Shown here piece by piece: positions 1-6,780 of a DNA stretch of 19,807 bases (positions are counted from its first letter, which is position 1; every line of letters begins with the position of its first letter). Both the position numbers and the translations under genes were made by a program. Location: the NCBI GenBank assembly GCA_016297405.1, contig JAEDGP010000037.1, forward strand, positions 1 to 19,807. The letters run 5' to 3'. Source of the DNA: Treponema sp. (GTDB taxonomy: Bacteria > Spirochaetota > Spirochaetia > Treponematales > Treponemataceae). The notes under the pieces were generated by a model. The model was not told the origin of the DNA, searched no databases, and saw only the letters and a program-made list of their open reading frames with translations.

Positions 1-6
1 AAAAAC

Positions 7-53
7 GGCGAAGTCAAGGCTTTAAGCGTTAGCGTGCCTTGACTCGACGTATT
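7..53. repeat. 47-bp palindromic dispersed repeat, copy 1
   Basis: An identical 47-bp sequence occurs here and at 6781-6827. Its arms GTCAAGGC (12-19 region) and GCCTTGAC (36-43 region) form an inverted repeat that extends outward through CGA/TCG to ACG/CGT with one bulged base, around a loop of about 15 nt containing AGCGTTAGCG. It is preceded by an A-run in both copies. The repeat ends one base before the rlmB Shine-Dalgarno, so it lies in the 5' leader of that gene. It looks like a REP/MITE-type intergenic palindrome; no coding potential is seen in it. Confidence 0.85.
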
Positions 54-64
54 AGGAGCAATTT

Positions 65-853
65 ATGTCAGAAAGAATCATCACTGGTTTTCATGCAATT
101 GAAGAACGGGTCCTTAAAGCCAGAGACTGTGGTGCCAAGGGCATGCGTATTGTTTACAGCAAGCCTGGACCGCGTGTTAAGAAAATTTTGGCGTTAGCGA
201 AGGAAGCCGGCATTTCTTGCTCCCAGGCAGATGATAAGAGCCTTGACGGCATGGTTGGTGCGTTGCCGGAAACGAGCCGCGACCACAGAGGAATTGTGCT
301 TTGCGTTTCTGGTGAAAATAACAGTTCGGCAAATATTGTTGATTTTGATGAGTGGCTGGGAGCGGCGGTTGCAAAACCTGAAGGGGAGCGCCAGCTGGTA
401 ATTGTTCTGGATTCTGTAACTGACCCTCACAATGTGGGAGCGATTATTCGTAGCTGCGATCAGTTTGGAGCGAGCCTGGTGGTTTTGCCGGAGCGCAGGG
501 GCGTAAAGGATGTGGAAAGCAATGAAGTCATTGCGAGAAGTTCTGCGGGGTCGTCGGCATGGGTTCCTGTTGCTGTGGTGAACAATCTGGTGCGTACTGT
601 GCAGCTTTTGAAGGAAAATGGATTCTGGGTTTATGGCGCTGATGCCGGCGGTGAATCTTTGCAGAAACTTAAGTTTCCTAGCCGAAGCGTAATTGTTATG
701 GGCAGCGAGGGAACTGGCATTGCCCGCCTTTTGGAAGAACAATGCGATACGATTGTTAGCATTCCTACCTGCGGAAAAATCGATTCGCTGAATGTGTCTG
801 TTGCGGCGGGCGTTTTGCTTTATGAGAACTACCGTCAGCATTTGAGCGAATAG
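65..853 (+). CDS. rlmB: 23S rRNA (guanosine-2'-O)-methyltransferase RlmB-like (TrmH/SpoU family)
   Basis: SPOUT-fold 2'-O-methyltransferase of 262 aa, the usual size for RlmB, expected to use SAM to methylate the ribose of a 23S rRNA guanosine (Gm2251 in E. coli) in the cytoplasm. The N-terminal segment (IITGFHAIEERV, residues 5-16) matches the L30e-like RNA-binding domain of the family. The catalytic domain shows the three SpoU motifs: motif 1 around VTDPHNVGAIIRS (about residues 119-131), motif 2 around VIVMGSEGTGI (about 211-221) and motif 3 with SLNVSVAAGVLLYE near the C-terminus. The start is set by AGGAG at 54-58, 6 nt before the ATG. The family also contains tRNA Gm18 enzymes, so the substrate is inferred from the N-terminal domain. 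A palindromic repeat sits directly upstream and a GC-rich island directly downstream. Confidence 0.9.
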   Translation: MSERIITGFHAIEERVLKARDCGAKGMRIVYSKPGPRVKKILALAKEAGISCSQADDKSLDGMVGALPETSRDHRGIVLCVSGENNSSANIVDFDEWLGAAVAKPEGERQLVIVLDSVTDPHNVGAIIRSCDQFGASLVVLPERRGVKDVESNEVIARSSAGSSAWVPVAVVNNLVRTVQLLKENGFWVYGADAGGESLQKLKFPSRSVIVMGSEGTGIARLLEEQCDTIVSIPTCGKIDSLNVSVAAGVLLYENYRQHLSE

Positions 854-856
854 ATT

Positions 857-1013
857 ATGCCGAATGCCAAGGTTGTGCAGAGTTCTGCGTGCACCACCTG
901 CGCGGGGGTGGAAGGGCGTCTTGGCGGCCACCGCAAGGGAACGACCGATGGGAGTGAGTGCGGAGGCTGAGCGGGAGCGGAACCCTGGAACACCCGTTGC
1001 GGCTACCATTTGC
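857..1013. other. GC-rich intergenic island, candidate repeat or structured RNA
   Basis: Between rlmB and the queF promoter lies about 140 bp far richer in G and C than anything nearby. It holds competing complements: CCACC at 894-898 and again at 928-932, either of which can pair with GGTGG at 907-911. It also has purine-rich runs such as GGGAGTGAGTGCGGAGG. A 37-codon open frame begins with ATG at 857 and stops at 968-970, but it has no ribosome binding site and matches no family I recognise. No tRNA cloverleaf, rRNA piece or U-tract terminator is visible. The composition and abrupt edges suggest a mobile or dispersed repeat or a structured RNA; the function is unknown. Confidence 0.5.
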
Positions 1014-1038
1014 GCCCAAAAAATAAAAATGATATATT
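1010..1038 (+). promoter_or_regulatory. Promoter of the queF-yhhQ unit
   Basis: TTGCGC at 1010-1015 and TATATT at 1033-1038 are separated by 17 nt and sit in an A-rich stretch. Transcription would begin near 1045, about 15 nt before the preQ1 aptamer, which supports this placement. Confidence 0.55.
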
Positions 1039-1059
1039 GAAAAAGTCTCGGAGAGAAAC

Positions 1060-1101
1060 AGAGAGTTCGTAACCATCCTCTCTTAAAACAAAACTAAGGA
1101 G
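1060..1101 (+). promoter_or_regulatory. preQ1-I riboswitch controlling queF translation
   Basis: P1 is AGAGAG (1060-1065) paired perfectly with CTCTCT (1078-1083). The loop holds TTCGTAACC (1066-1074), close to the loop of known preQ1-I aptamers. After P1 comes the hallmark A-rich tail TTAAAACAAAACTAAGGAG (1083-1101), whose GG can pair with the loop CC to close the H-type pseudoknot. The tail contains the queF Shine-Dalgarno AAGGAG (1096-1101), so ligand binding should hide the ribosome binding site. This is a translational OFF switch, as described for short preQ1-I members. The gene it precedes makes preQ1, which strengthens the call. Confidence 0.88.
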
Positions 1102-1106
1102 CTAAT

Positions 1107-1586
1107 ATGAGCCGATCTGACTCAGAGTTGGAAGGCGTAACTTTGCTGGGAAACCAGAATACAAAGTACGCCTACGACTACGACCCGGGAATCCTGGAAA
1201 GGTTTCCCAACAAGCACGGGGACAATGATTACATGGTAACCTTGAATTGTCCAGAATTCACTTCTCTTTGCCCAAAAACCGGGCAGCCTGATTTCGCAAA
1301 AATCAAAATCAATTACATTCCTGATCAGTATATTGTTGAATCAAAGTCCCTGAAGCTTTATCTGTTCAGCTTTAGGAATCACGGGGATTTTCATGAGGAT
1401 TGTGCAAACATAATCATGAAGGATCTGGTGAAGCTTCTTGAACCTAAATATCTGGAAGTGGAAGGAATCTTTACGCCTAGGGGCGGAATTTCCATTTATC
1501 CTTTTGCAAACTACGGAAAGCCTGGCTCAGAGTATGAGTCTGTGGCGCATAACAGGCTTTTTGCTGCTGTGGATAGACGTAAATAG
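1107..1586 (+). CDS. queF: NADPH-dependent 7-cyano-7-deazaguanine (preQ0) reductase
   Basis: Reduces the nitrile of preQ0 to the aminomethyl group of preQ1 with NADPH, the last free-base step of queuosine biosynthesis before insertion into tRNA. The 159-aa length fits the short, unimodular (type I) QueF. The nucleophilic cysteine is C55 in FTSLCPKTGQPDF, with the partner aspartate D62 following. The QueF signature is E78-SKSLKLY, and H96-E97 complete the substrate pocket. The start is an ATG 5 nt after AAGGAG (1096-1101), and that site is part of a preQ1-I riboswitch, so the enzyme is likely repressed by its own product. The next gene is a queuosine-precursor transporter, consistent with one regulated unit for making or importing the precursor. 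Confidence 0.95.
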   Translation: MSRSDSELEGVTLLGNQNTKYAYDYDPGILERFPNKHGDNDYMVTLNCPEFTSLCPKTGQPDFAKIKINYIPDQYIVESKSLKLYLFSFRNHGDFHEDCANIIMKDLVKLLEPKYLEVEGIFTPRGGISIYPFANYGKPGSEYESVAHNRLFAAVDRRK

Positions 1587-1749
1587 CGAATTGCTTGCAA
1601 TTGGGCGAAGCATTTGCTTGCGGGAAATGGGTTTGCTAATTGCGGGAAGTTTCGGCTAAATGCGTAGGGCGTGGGGGAGATGTACGCGTTTATAGATTCA
1701 TTATTAGATTCATTATTAGGCGGAGAGTTGGTTCCGTCAGGGAGTTATT
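1587..1749 (+). promoter_or_regulatory. queF-yhhQ spacer with 12-bp tandem repeat and hairpin
   Basis: This 163-bp spacer has an interrupted palindrome AATTGC/GCAATT (1589-1602). It also has two head-to-tail copies of TAGATTCATTAT (1693-1704 and 1705-1716), and a 6-bp hairpin GGCGGA/TCCGTC (1719-1724 with 1733-1738) just before the yhhQ Shine-Dalgarno. No U-tract terminator is seen, so readthrough from queF is possible. The tandem repeat could be a regulator-binding pair or a slippage product. Confidence 0.4.
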
Positions 1750-2466
1750 ATGCCTTTTCAGAATGAGATTGTTTTGATTGCCAGTATTTTTGTTTTTTTT
1801 GGTAGTCTTTTAGGTTTTTTCCGGATTTTTGGAAAAGCGGGTATTTATGCCTGGACTGTAATTTGTACTATTGCGGCTAACATCGAGGTTTTGATTCTGG
1901 TTCATGCGTTTGGACTGGATACTACACTTGGTAATGTGCTGTTTGCTTCATCGTTTTTAGCAACAGACATTATGAGTGAAGTGTATGGCAAAAAGGATGC
2001 AAACAAGTGTGTTTGGATTGGTATTGCTGCCAACGTGACTTTTATTTTAATCAGCCAGTCCTGGTTCCTGTATGTGCCTGCAATTGATGATGTTATGGCG
2101 GAACCGATAAAAACGGTTTTCGCGAATACGCCAAGGGTTATGCTTGCAAGCCTTTTTGCTTATGCGGTTTGCGAGATCTATGACGTTTGGGCCTACCATG
2201 CAATCTGGTCATGGACAGAAAAAAGGTGCGGAAATCGTAAGGGGTTCTTGTGGTTGCGCAACAACGGTTCCACTTTGGTGAGCCAGCTGATCAATGTAGT
2301 TGTTTTTAACCTGGCAGCTTTTGCCGGTGTATTCCCGAAGGATGTGCTGGTTCAGATTTTTGTTTTTGGATATTTGATTTTTATTGTTACATCATTAATG
2401 GATACTCCTTTCATTTATCTGGCGCGAAGAATTGCAGAAAAACATCCGGAAGTGGTTGAAAAATAA
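1750..2466 (+). CDS. yhhQ: Queuosine precursor transporter, YhhQ/VUT family (COG1738)
   Basis: Integral membrane protein of 238 aa expected to import a 7-deazapurine precursor (preQ0, preQ1 or queuine, depending on lineage) across the cytoplasmic membrane. It has about six hydrophobic segments and the family signature around residues 60-85, where a Gly-Asn-rich helix leads to SFLATDIMSEVYGKKDA. The start is an ATG 5 nt after AGGGAG (1739-1744). It follows queF with no terminator between them. Together with the preQ1 riboswitch this makes a queuosine role more likely than the vitamin-uptake roles once proposed for the family. Which precursor is carried cannot be told from sequence. Confidence 0.87.
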   Translation: MPFQNEIVLIASIFVFFGSLLGFFRIFGKAGIYAWTVICTIAANIEVLILVHAFGLDTTLGNVLFASSFLATDIMSEVYGKKDANKCVWIGIAANVTFILISQSWFLYVPAIDDVMAEPIKTVFANTPRVMLASLFAYAVCEIYDVWAYHAIWSWTEKRCGNRKGFLWLRNNGSTLVSQLINVVVFNLAAFAGVFPKDVLVQIFVFGYLIFIVTSLMDTPFIYLARRIAEKHPEVVEK

Positions 2467-2475
2467 ATATTCAGA

Positions 2476-2481
2476 TATAAT
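2476..2481 (+). promoter_or_regulatory. Consensus -10 (TATAAT) for a leaderless SDR transcript
   Basis: TATAAT lies 7 nt before the ATG at 2489, so transcription would start at or next to the start codon. No Shine-Dalgarno precedes this ATG. A TTGAAA at 2456-2461 is a possible but poorly spaced (14 nt) -35. Confidence 0.6.
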
Positions 2482-2488
2482 GCTTAAT

Positions 2489-4084
2489 ATGGCTGAAACA
2501 AAGAAAACTGTAATTGCCGTTACTGGTTCTGACGGCGCAATGGGTGGTGAGGTTGTAGCTCATCTTTTGGGTTCAAATAATGATTTTGAACTTAGACTTT
2601 TTGTTTATGATCGTGTCAGGCATTTCCGCAGCTTTTTTAAATCGCTTTTAAAGAAGGGCCGCGGTCGAATCACTTTGGTTCGTGGAGATCTGGCGAATTA
2701 TGATGATGTAGCAAATCTTATTGACGGTGCTGATTATGTGGTTCATTGCGGTGCCGTAATTCCTCCAAAAGCAGATCACAATCCTTTTAATACTGTAGAA
2801 ACAAACTATGCAGGAACTTGCAATATTGTTGATGCAATTATGGCAAGTGGTCGCGCCGATCAGATTAAACTGGTTCACATTTCAACTGTTGCTGTTTATG
2901 GTAACCGCAACTACAAGCATATGTGGGCTCGTATGGGTGATCCAGTGATGAGTTCGCCTTATGATTATTATTCGGCTGCCAAGATTAAGGGCGAGCGTTA
3001 TGTTCTTGAAAGCGACCTGCCTCATTGGGTTGTATTGCGCCAGACTGCGGTTTATCACAAATATTTCCTTGCAAATAATATGAATGATGGGCTTATGTTC
3101 CATACTTGCTGGAATGCGCCTCTGGAATGGATTACTGACAGGGACTCCGGTCTTTGTATTCAGAATCTGATTGAAAGAGATCTTGATGGTAAGTTGGATG
3201 GTTTCTGGAAAAACGACTACAACATTGGTGGTGGTGCTGGTTGCCGTGAAACTGGTTATGAGACTTTCAATTACGGTTTTGCACTTATGGGTGCTGGTGC
3301 TGAAAAATTCTTTGATCCGCAGTGGAATATTCCAAGGAACTTCCATGGAGTTTGGTATACGGACAGTAATGTTCTGGATGAATGGCTGAATTATCGTAGG
3401 GAAACCAGCGCCGATTACTGGAAGCGCATGAAGAAGGAGCTTTGGTATTATTGGTTTGGCCGAATTGTTCCAGCCGTGCTTATCAGAAAATTAGCTATTG
3501 AGCGCCTTTTGAAGAACAGCAATGCTCCTATGAATTGGGTTCGGTTGGGTAAGAAGGGGCGCATGGATGCGTTCTTTGGTGGAAAGGCGGCGTTTGAAGC
3601 TGAGCCTACCAGCTGGAAGGATTTTCCAGTTCTTGCAAAGGGGCAGACTCCGGAAGGGGCAATTGATTATGCTGAGTTAAAAGATGAAGCAAAAGCAAGC
3701 AAATTCAAACTGGACCATGGTTATGATGAATCAAAGCCGGATTCTGAACTTGATCTGAATGATATGAAAAGTGCTGCTGCATTCCGCGGCGGCGAAGTTG
3801 TTTCTGCTGATATGAAAAAAGGCGATCTTTATACAAAGATTACCTGGAAATGCCATAATGGTCATTGTTTTGATGCAAAACCCTTCACGATTCTTAAGGG
3901 CGGATTCTGGTGTCCTGAATGTTGTGAAGCTTTGCCAAAGTGGGCTTTTGATAGTGCCGCCGCTCACGTACCTTTCTATGCACAGGTGTGGTATGACACT
4001 CACCGTAAGGATGAAGTGAATAACGTATATCCTTACGATGATCATGAAGACGATGATATGATTGTGCCGGTGGAAAAACTGTAA
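2489..4084 (+). CDS. NAD(P)-dependent epimerase/dehydratase (extended SDR) with C-terminal zinc knuckle
   Basis: A 531-aa protein with an N-terminal Rossmann domain: G13-x-x-G16-x-x-G19 binds NAD(P), HISTVAVYG carries the SDR Ser/Thr strand, and Y161-x-x-x-K165 is the catalytic pair. This is the layout of UDP-sugar epimerases and 3beta-HSD-like enzymes. The core ends near residue 300. An unusual C-terminal extension follows, ending in a CxxxH (C455-HNG-H) and CPEC (C475-C478) arrangement that should bind zinc, then an acidic tail. The start at 2489 is chosen because TATAAT sits 7 nt upstream; an in-frame start at 2432 would overlap yhhQ by 35 nt. The stop codon directly touches the next start, so it is probably co-translated with the EFR1-type protein. 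The substrate is unknown. Confidence 0.8.
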   Translation: MAETKKTVIAVTGSDGAMGGEVVAHLLGSNNDFELRLFVYDRVRHFRSFFKSLLKKGRGRITLVRGDLANYDDVANLIDGADYVVHCGAVIPPKADHNPFNTVETNYAGTCNIVDAIMASGRADQIKLVHISTVAVYGNRNYKHMWARMGDPVMSSPYDYYSAAKIKGERYVLESDLPHWVVLRQTAVYHKYFLANNMNDGLMFHTCWNAPLEWITDRDSGLCIQNLIERDLDGKLDGFWKNDYNIGGGAGCRETGYETFNYGFALMGAGAEKFFDPQWNIPRNFHGVWYTDSNVLDEWLNYRRETSADYWKRMKKELWYYWFGRIVPAVLIRKLAIERLLKNSNAPMNWVRLGKKGRMDAFFGGKAAFEAEPTSWKDFPVLAKGQTPEGAIDYAELKDEAKASKFKLDHGYDESKPDSELDLNDMKSAAAFRGGEVVSADMKKGDLYTKITWKCHNGHCFDAKPFTILKGGFWCPECCEALPKWAFDSAAAHVPFYAQVWYDTHRKDEVNNVYPYDDHEDDDMIVPVEKL

Positions 4085-5050
4085 ATGAAGAAAGCTGTAA
4101 TTTATGTGTTTAGCGGAACTGGAAATACCCGGCTTATTGCTGATTTGTATAAAGAAAATCTGGCTGGCTATGAAACTGTTATTTATGATGTGAAGATGGT
4201 GGCTTCCACTTTAGCAGGAAATCAAGGAAAGTCTGATTCGAAAGCTGCGGCTAAGAGGAAGTTCAGCTTTGTGGAAGCTCCAGATCCCAACGATTTTGAT
4301 TTGATAGGATTTGGGCATCCTGTTTATGGTTTTAATATACCGCTGCCATTCGATCGCTTTCTGGATACGCTTCCAGTGCTTTCACAGAAAAAGACGGCGT
4401 TTGTTTTTAAAACCAGTGGTGAAGGGCTTTATTTCAATCAGTTTTCATCTCAGCGTTTGATTCACAAGATGGAAAAAAAAGGCATGGATTTTATTTCCGA
4501 CAGACATTTTGTAATGCCTTATAATATGATTTTTCGTCATACTCCACAGATGGTTAAGCGGGAATGGCTTTATGCAAAGGCATATGCAAAACTTTCCTGC
4601 ATGGAATTGATTGAAGGCAAAAAAGATAAGGTCCATATAAATCCGTTGCTTCGTTTTTGGGTTCCTCTTGTGCGGATTGAATGGCTTTACTATCCATTAA
4701 GTGCACCCGTGTGCATGAAAGTTGATATGGATAAATGTATCAAATGCCAGAAATGCGTAAAAAGCTGCCCGTTGAACAATATCAGCTTTGATGGGGATAA
4801 GTTTAAGTTTGGCCATAACTGTACAATGTGTACTTGCTGTTCTTTTGGCTGTCCTACATGTGCCATTAGCATTGGCCTTTTGAATGGCTGGAGAATCAAC
4901 GGTTCCTATAAGATAAAGCAGACTGCTGGTGATGAGTCAGTAGAAACGCCAGAAATGGGAAAAGATTACACGGGGTTGCATCCATGGCTGTACAAAAAGT
5001 ATTACCGCAAACTGAACGAAGTTTTACAAAAGGCCAATATTTCGATTTAG
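4085..5050 (+). CDS. EFR1-type flavodoxin/bis-[4Fe-4S] ferredoxin fusion
   Basis: A 321-aa cytoplasmic redox protein. The N-terminal flavodoxin-like half has the FMN phosphate loop FSGTGNT (residues 9-15) and a second strand-loop around FGHPVYGFNIPLP. The C-terminal half carries two 4Fe-4S motifs of CxxCxxCxxxCP form, at C218/C221/C224/C228 and C246/C249/C252/C256. This is the domain order of the EFR1 family found in anaerobes, which couple flavin and ferredoxin electron transfer; the exact reaction is not established. It starts with an ATG immediately after the TAA of the SDR gene, with no separate ribosome binding site visible, which points to translational coupling and possibly electron delivery to the SDR product pathway. 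Confidence 0.87.
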   Translation: MKKAVIYVFSGTGNTRLIADLYKENLAGYETVIYDVKMVASTLAGNQGKSDSKAAAKRKFSFVEAPDPNDFDLIGFGHPVYGFNIPLPFDRFLDTLPVLSQKKTAFVFKTSGEGLYFNQFSSQRLIHKMEKKGMDFISDRHFVMPYNMIFRHTPQMVKREWLYAKAYAKLSCMELIEGKKDKVHINPLLRFWVPLVRIEWLYYPLSAPVCMKVDMDKCIKCQKCVKSCPLNNISFDGDKFKFGHNCTMCTCCSFGCPTCAISIGLLNGWRINGSYKIKQTAGDESVETPEMGKDYTGLHPWLYKKYYRKLNEVLQKANISI

Positions 5051-5085
5051 CTGAAAAAAATTTCGTTTTTTGCTCCCTTCTGTTG

Positions 5086-5115
5086 TTGACATTGCATTTC
5101 CATGAGGTTTTTAAT
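5086..5115 (+). promoter_or_regulatory. Sigma70-type promoter of the NhaC gene
   Basis: A perfect TTGACA at 5086-5091 is followed after 18 nt by TTTAAT at 5110-5115, giving an expected start near 5122. The -10 lies in the palindromic TTAATTAATTAA run (5112-5123). Confidence 0.7.
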
Positions 5116-5127
5116 TAATTAAATACT

Positions 5128-5143
5128 TTCTGTAGTTACAGAA
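5128..5143. promoter_or_regulatory. Operator-like dyad at the NhaC transcription start
   Basis: TTCTGTA (5128-5134) and TACAGAA (5137-5143) form a perfect 7-bp inverted repeat around GT. It lies just downstream of the predicted transcription start, a typical place for a dimeric repressor site. As RNA it could also form only a very tight hairpin, which is less likely. Confidence 0.5.
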
Positions 5144-5164
5144 TGGTAATGGAGTGTGCGAATT

Positions 5165-6688
5165 ATGGTAGGTACTTTTTGGTCGCTTGTGCCAGCGGTT
5201 GTTGCAATTGGCTTGGCTCTTTTGACAAAGGAAGTTTATTTTTCACTTTTTGTGGGAATAATCATTGGTGCTGTGTTTTATGCAGGGGCTGACTTTCCAG
5301 CGCTTTTGGATCATTTATTCAAAGATGGAATGATAGCTCAGCTGACCGACAGCTATAATGCTGGTATTCTGGTGTTTCTGGTTGTTCTTGGAATTATGGT
5401 TGCACTGGTTAATAAAGCTGGTGGTTCGGCAGCGTTTGGCGATTGGGCAAAAAAACACATAAAGACAAAGGTTGGTGCGCAGCTTGCTACTGTCTTTCTG
5501 GGTATTTTGATTTTTATTGATGATTACTTTAACTGTTTGACCGTAGGCAGCGTAATGCGCCCTGTTACGGATAAATATAAAGTAAGTCGCGAAAAGCTTG
5601 CATATTTGATTGATGCAACAGCAGCTCCTGTTTGTATCATTGCGCCAATTTCTTCATGGGCGGCTGCCGTTTCAGACTTTGTTCAGGGTGATGAAAATGG
5701 GCTTGCATTGTTCATGAAGGCAATTCCTTATAATTACTATGCGATTTTTACGATTGCTTTCATGATTGTATTGGTATTGCTCAATGTTGATTTTGGACCT
5801 ATGTCAAAGGCTGAAGCGGTTCTTGAAGATGCGGCTGAAGAAGCTGCAGCACGAGATGTAACTGGTGGTAAAGGAAAAGTTTTTGACCTGGTATTCCCGA
5901 TTATTTGTCTTATTATTTTTTGTACTTTGGGAATGATTTATTCAGGCGGATTTTTTACTGAAATGGTTGCAAATGATGAAGGCGTTATGGAAGCAAATGG
6001 TTCTTATTTGAATTTTGTTGATGCTTTTGCAAATAGCGATGCTTCTGTTGGTTTGGTATTAGGTTCTTTTGCAGCTTTGATTGCTACTTTGATTGCGTAT
6101 ATAGTGCGCAGAATTATTTCTCTCAGAGATTGTATGGAATGCGTTCCTGAAGGTTTTAAGGCTATGGTTCCTGCAATTCTGATTCTTACACTTGCATGGA
6201 CACTTAAGGGAATGACAGATAGCTTGGGAGCAAAACAGTTTGTTGCTGATGTGGTAAACGGAAGCGCATCAAGCTTTATGGGATTCCTTCCTGCGATTAT
6301 CTTTGTGATCGCGGCTTTGCTGGCATTTGCTACAGGAACAAGCTGGGGAACTTTTGGTATTTTGATTCCAATTTGTATTGCAGTATTCCCAGATGTAGGC
6401 GATCCATTAAGAGTAATTTCTATTTCTGCTTGTATGGCTGGTGCAGTTTGTGGAGATCATATATCACCTATAAGCGATACAACAATTATGGCCAGTGCTG
6501 GTGCTCAGTGTGAACATGTCCGCCATGTTGCTACTCAGATTCCGTATGCGATGATAGTTGCAGCAATAAGTTTTATCACATTCATAATTGCAGGTTTTAT
6601 AAAGAATCCTATCGTTCCATTGCTTACAGGTTTGCTTATGCTTATTGGTGCTTGTATCTTGATTAAGAGAATAAAAGAACAAAATTAG
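5165..6688 (+). CDS. nhaC: Na+/H+ antiporter, NhaC family (COG1757)
   Basis: Integral membrane antiporter of 507 aa with about eleven to twelve hydrophobic segments, expected to exchange Na+ or an organic anion against H+. Family landmarks are FIDDYFNCLTVGSVMRPV (about residues 115-132), the segment AAPVCIIAPISSWAAAV, the ATGTSWGTFGILIPI loop (about 403-417) and GDHISPISDTTIMASAGA near the C-terminus. ATG 5165 is preferred because GGAG (5151-5154) is 10 nt away; the upstream in-frame GTG 5156 would have a spacing of 1 nt. The gene stands alone with its own promoter, a dyad-symmetric operator candidate and a strong terminator. NhaC relatives include malate/lactate exchangers, so the organic substrate is open. 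Confidence 0.88.
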   Translation: MVGTFWSLVPAVVAIGLALLTKEVYFSLFVGIIIGAVFYAGADFPALLDHLFKDGMIAQLTDSYNAGILVFLVVLGIMVALVNKAGGSAAFGDWAKKHIKTKVGAQLATVFLGILIFIDDYFNCLTVGSVMRPVTDKYKVSREKLAYLIDATAAPVCIIAPISSWAAAVSDFVQGDENGLALFMKAIPYNYYAIFTIAFMIVLVLLNVDFGPMSKAEAVLEDAAEEAAARDVTGGKGKVFDLVFPIICLIIFCTLGMIYSGGFFTEMVANDEGVMEANGSYLNFVDAFANSDASVGLVLGSFAALIATLIAYIVRRIISLRDCMECVPEGFKAMVPAILILTLAWTLKGMTDSLGAKQFVADVVNGSASSFMGFLPAIIFVIAALLAFATGTSWGTFGILIPICIAVFPDVGDPLRVISISACMAGAVCGDHISPISDTTIMASAGAQCEHVRHVATQIPYAMIVAAISFITFIIAGFIKNPIVPLLTGLLMLIGACILIKRIKEQN

Positions 6689-6711
6689 TCATTGTTTAAT
6701 TAAAGAAAATG

Positions 6712-6747
6712 AAAGGCGTCTTGCATTTTTTATAAGGCGCCTTTTTT
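6712..6747 (+). terminator. Rho-independent terminator after nhaC
   Basis: AAAGGCGTCTTG (6712-6723) pairs with TAAGGCGCCTTT (6733-6744), a 12-bp stem including two G-U pairs, around a 9-nt loop and followed by a T-run. Confidence 0.88.
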
Positions 6748-6780
6748 ATTTAGGGTTTATTACAAATCCTAAATAAAAAA
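6742..6780. repeat. 13-bp perfect inverted repeat bridging terminator and repeat element
   Basis: TTTTTTATTTAGG (6742-6754) and CCTAAATAAAAAA (6768-6780) are exact complements around a 13-nt loop. The left arm contains the U-tract of the nhaC terminator, and the right arm ends exactly where the 47-bp repeat begins. It could serve as a terminator for transcripts coming from the right, or be the scar of an insertion. Confidence 0.65.

Noticed and set aside
857..970. 37-codon small protein downstream of rlmB
   Set aside because: No Shine-Dalgarno or -10 at a suitable place, and the composition follows the surrounding GC-rich island; kept only as part of that island.
194..1009. 271-codon open frame on the minus strand across rlmB and the GC-rich island
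   Set aside because: It is antisense to a clear rlmB gene, has no domain, and its composition follows the opposite strand of rlmB codons.
857..1013. tRNA or rRNA fragment in the GC-rich island
   Set aside because: No cloverleaf, no TTCGA-type arm, no CCA-like end, and no recognisable rRNA motif.
1587..1749. A second preQ1 riboswitch before yhhQ
   Set aside because: The GGCGGA/TCCGTC hairpin lacks the A-rich tail and the loop signature of preQ1-I, and nothing resembles preQ1-II or -III.
2432..2488. Upstream start for the SDR gene
   Set aside because: It overlaps yhhQ, adds a Lys/Asn-rich extension before the Rossmann strand, and a TATAAT lies within the added part.
5051..5075. A-run/T-run hairpin after the EFR1-type gene as a terminator
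   Set aside because: The possible stem is almost entirely A-T and too weak to call.
5156..5164. GTG start for nhaC
   Set aside because: The Shine-Dalgarno would end 1 nt before it; ATG 5165 has a workable spacing.
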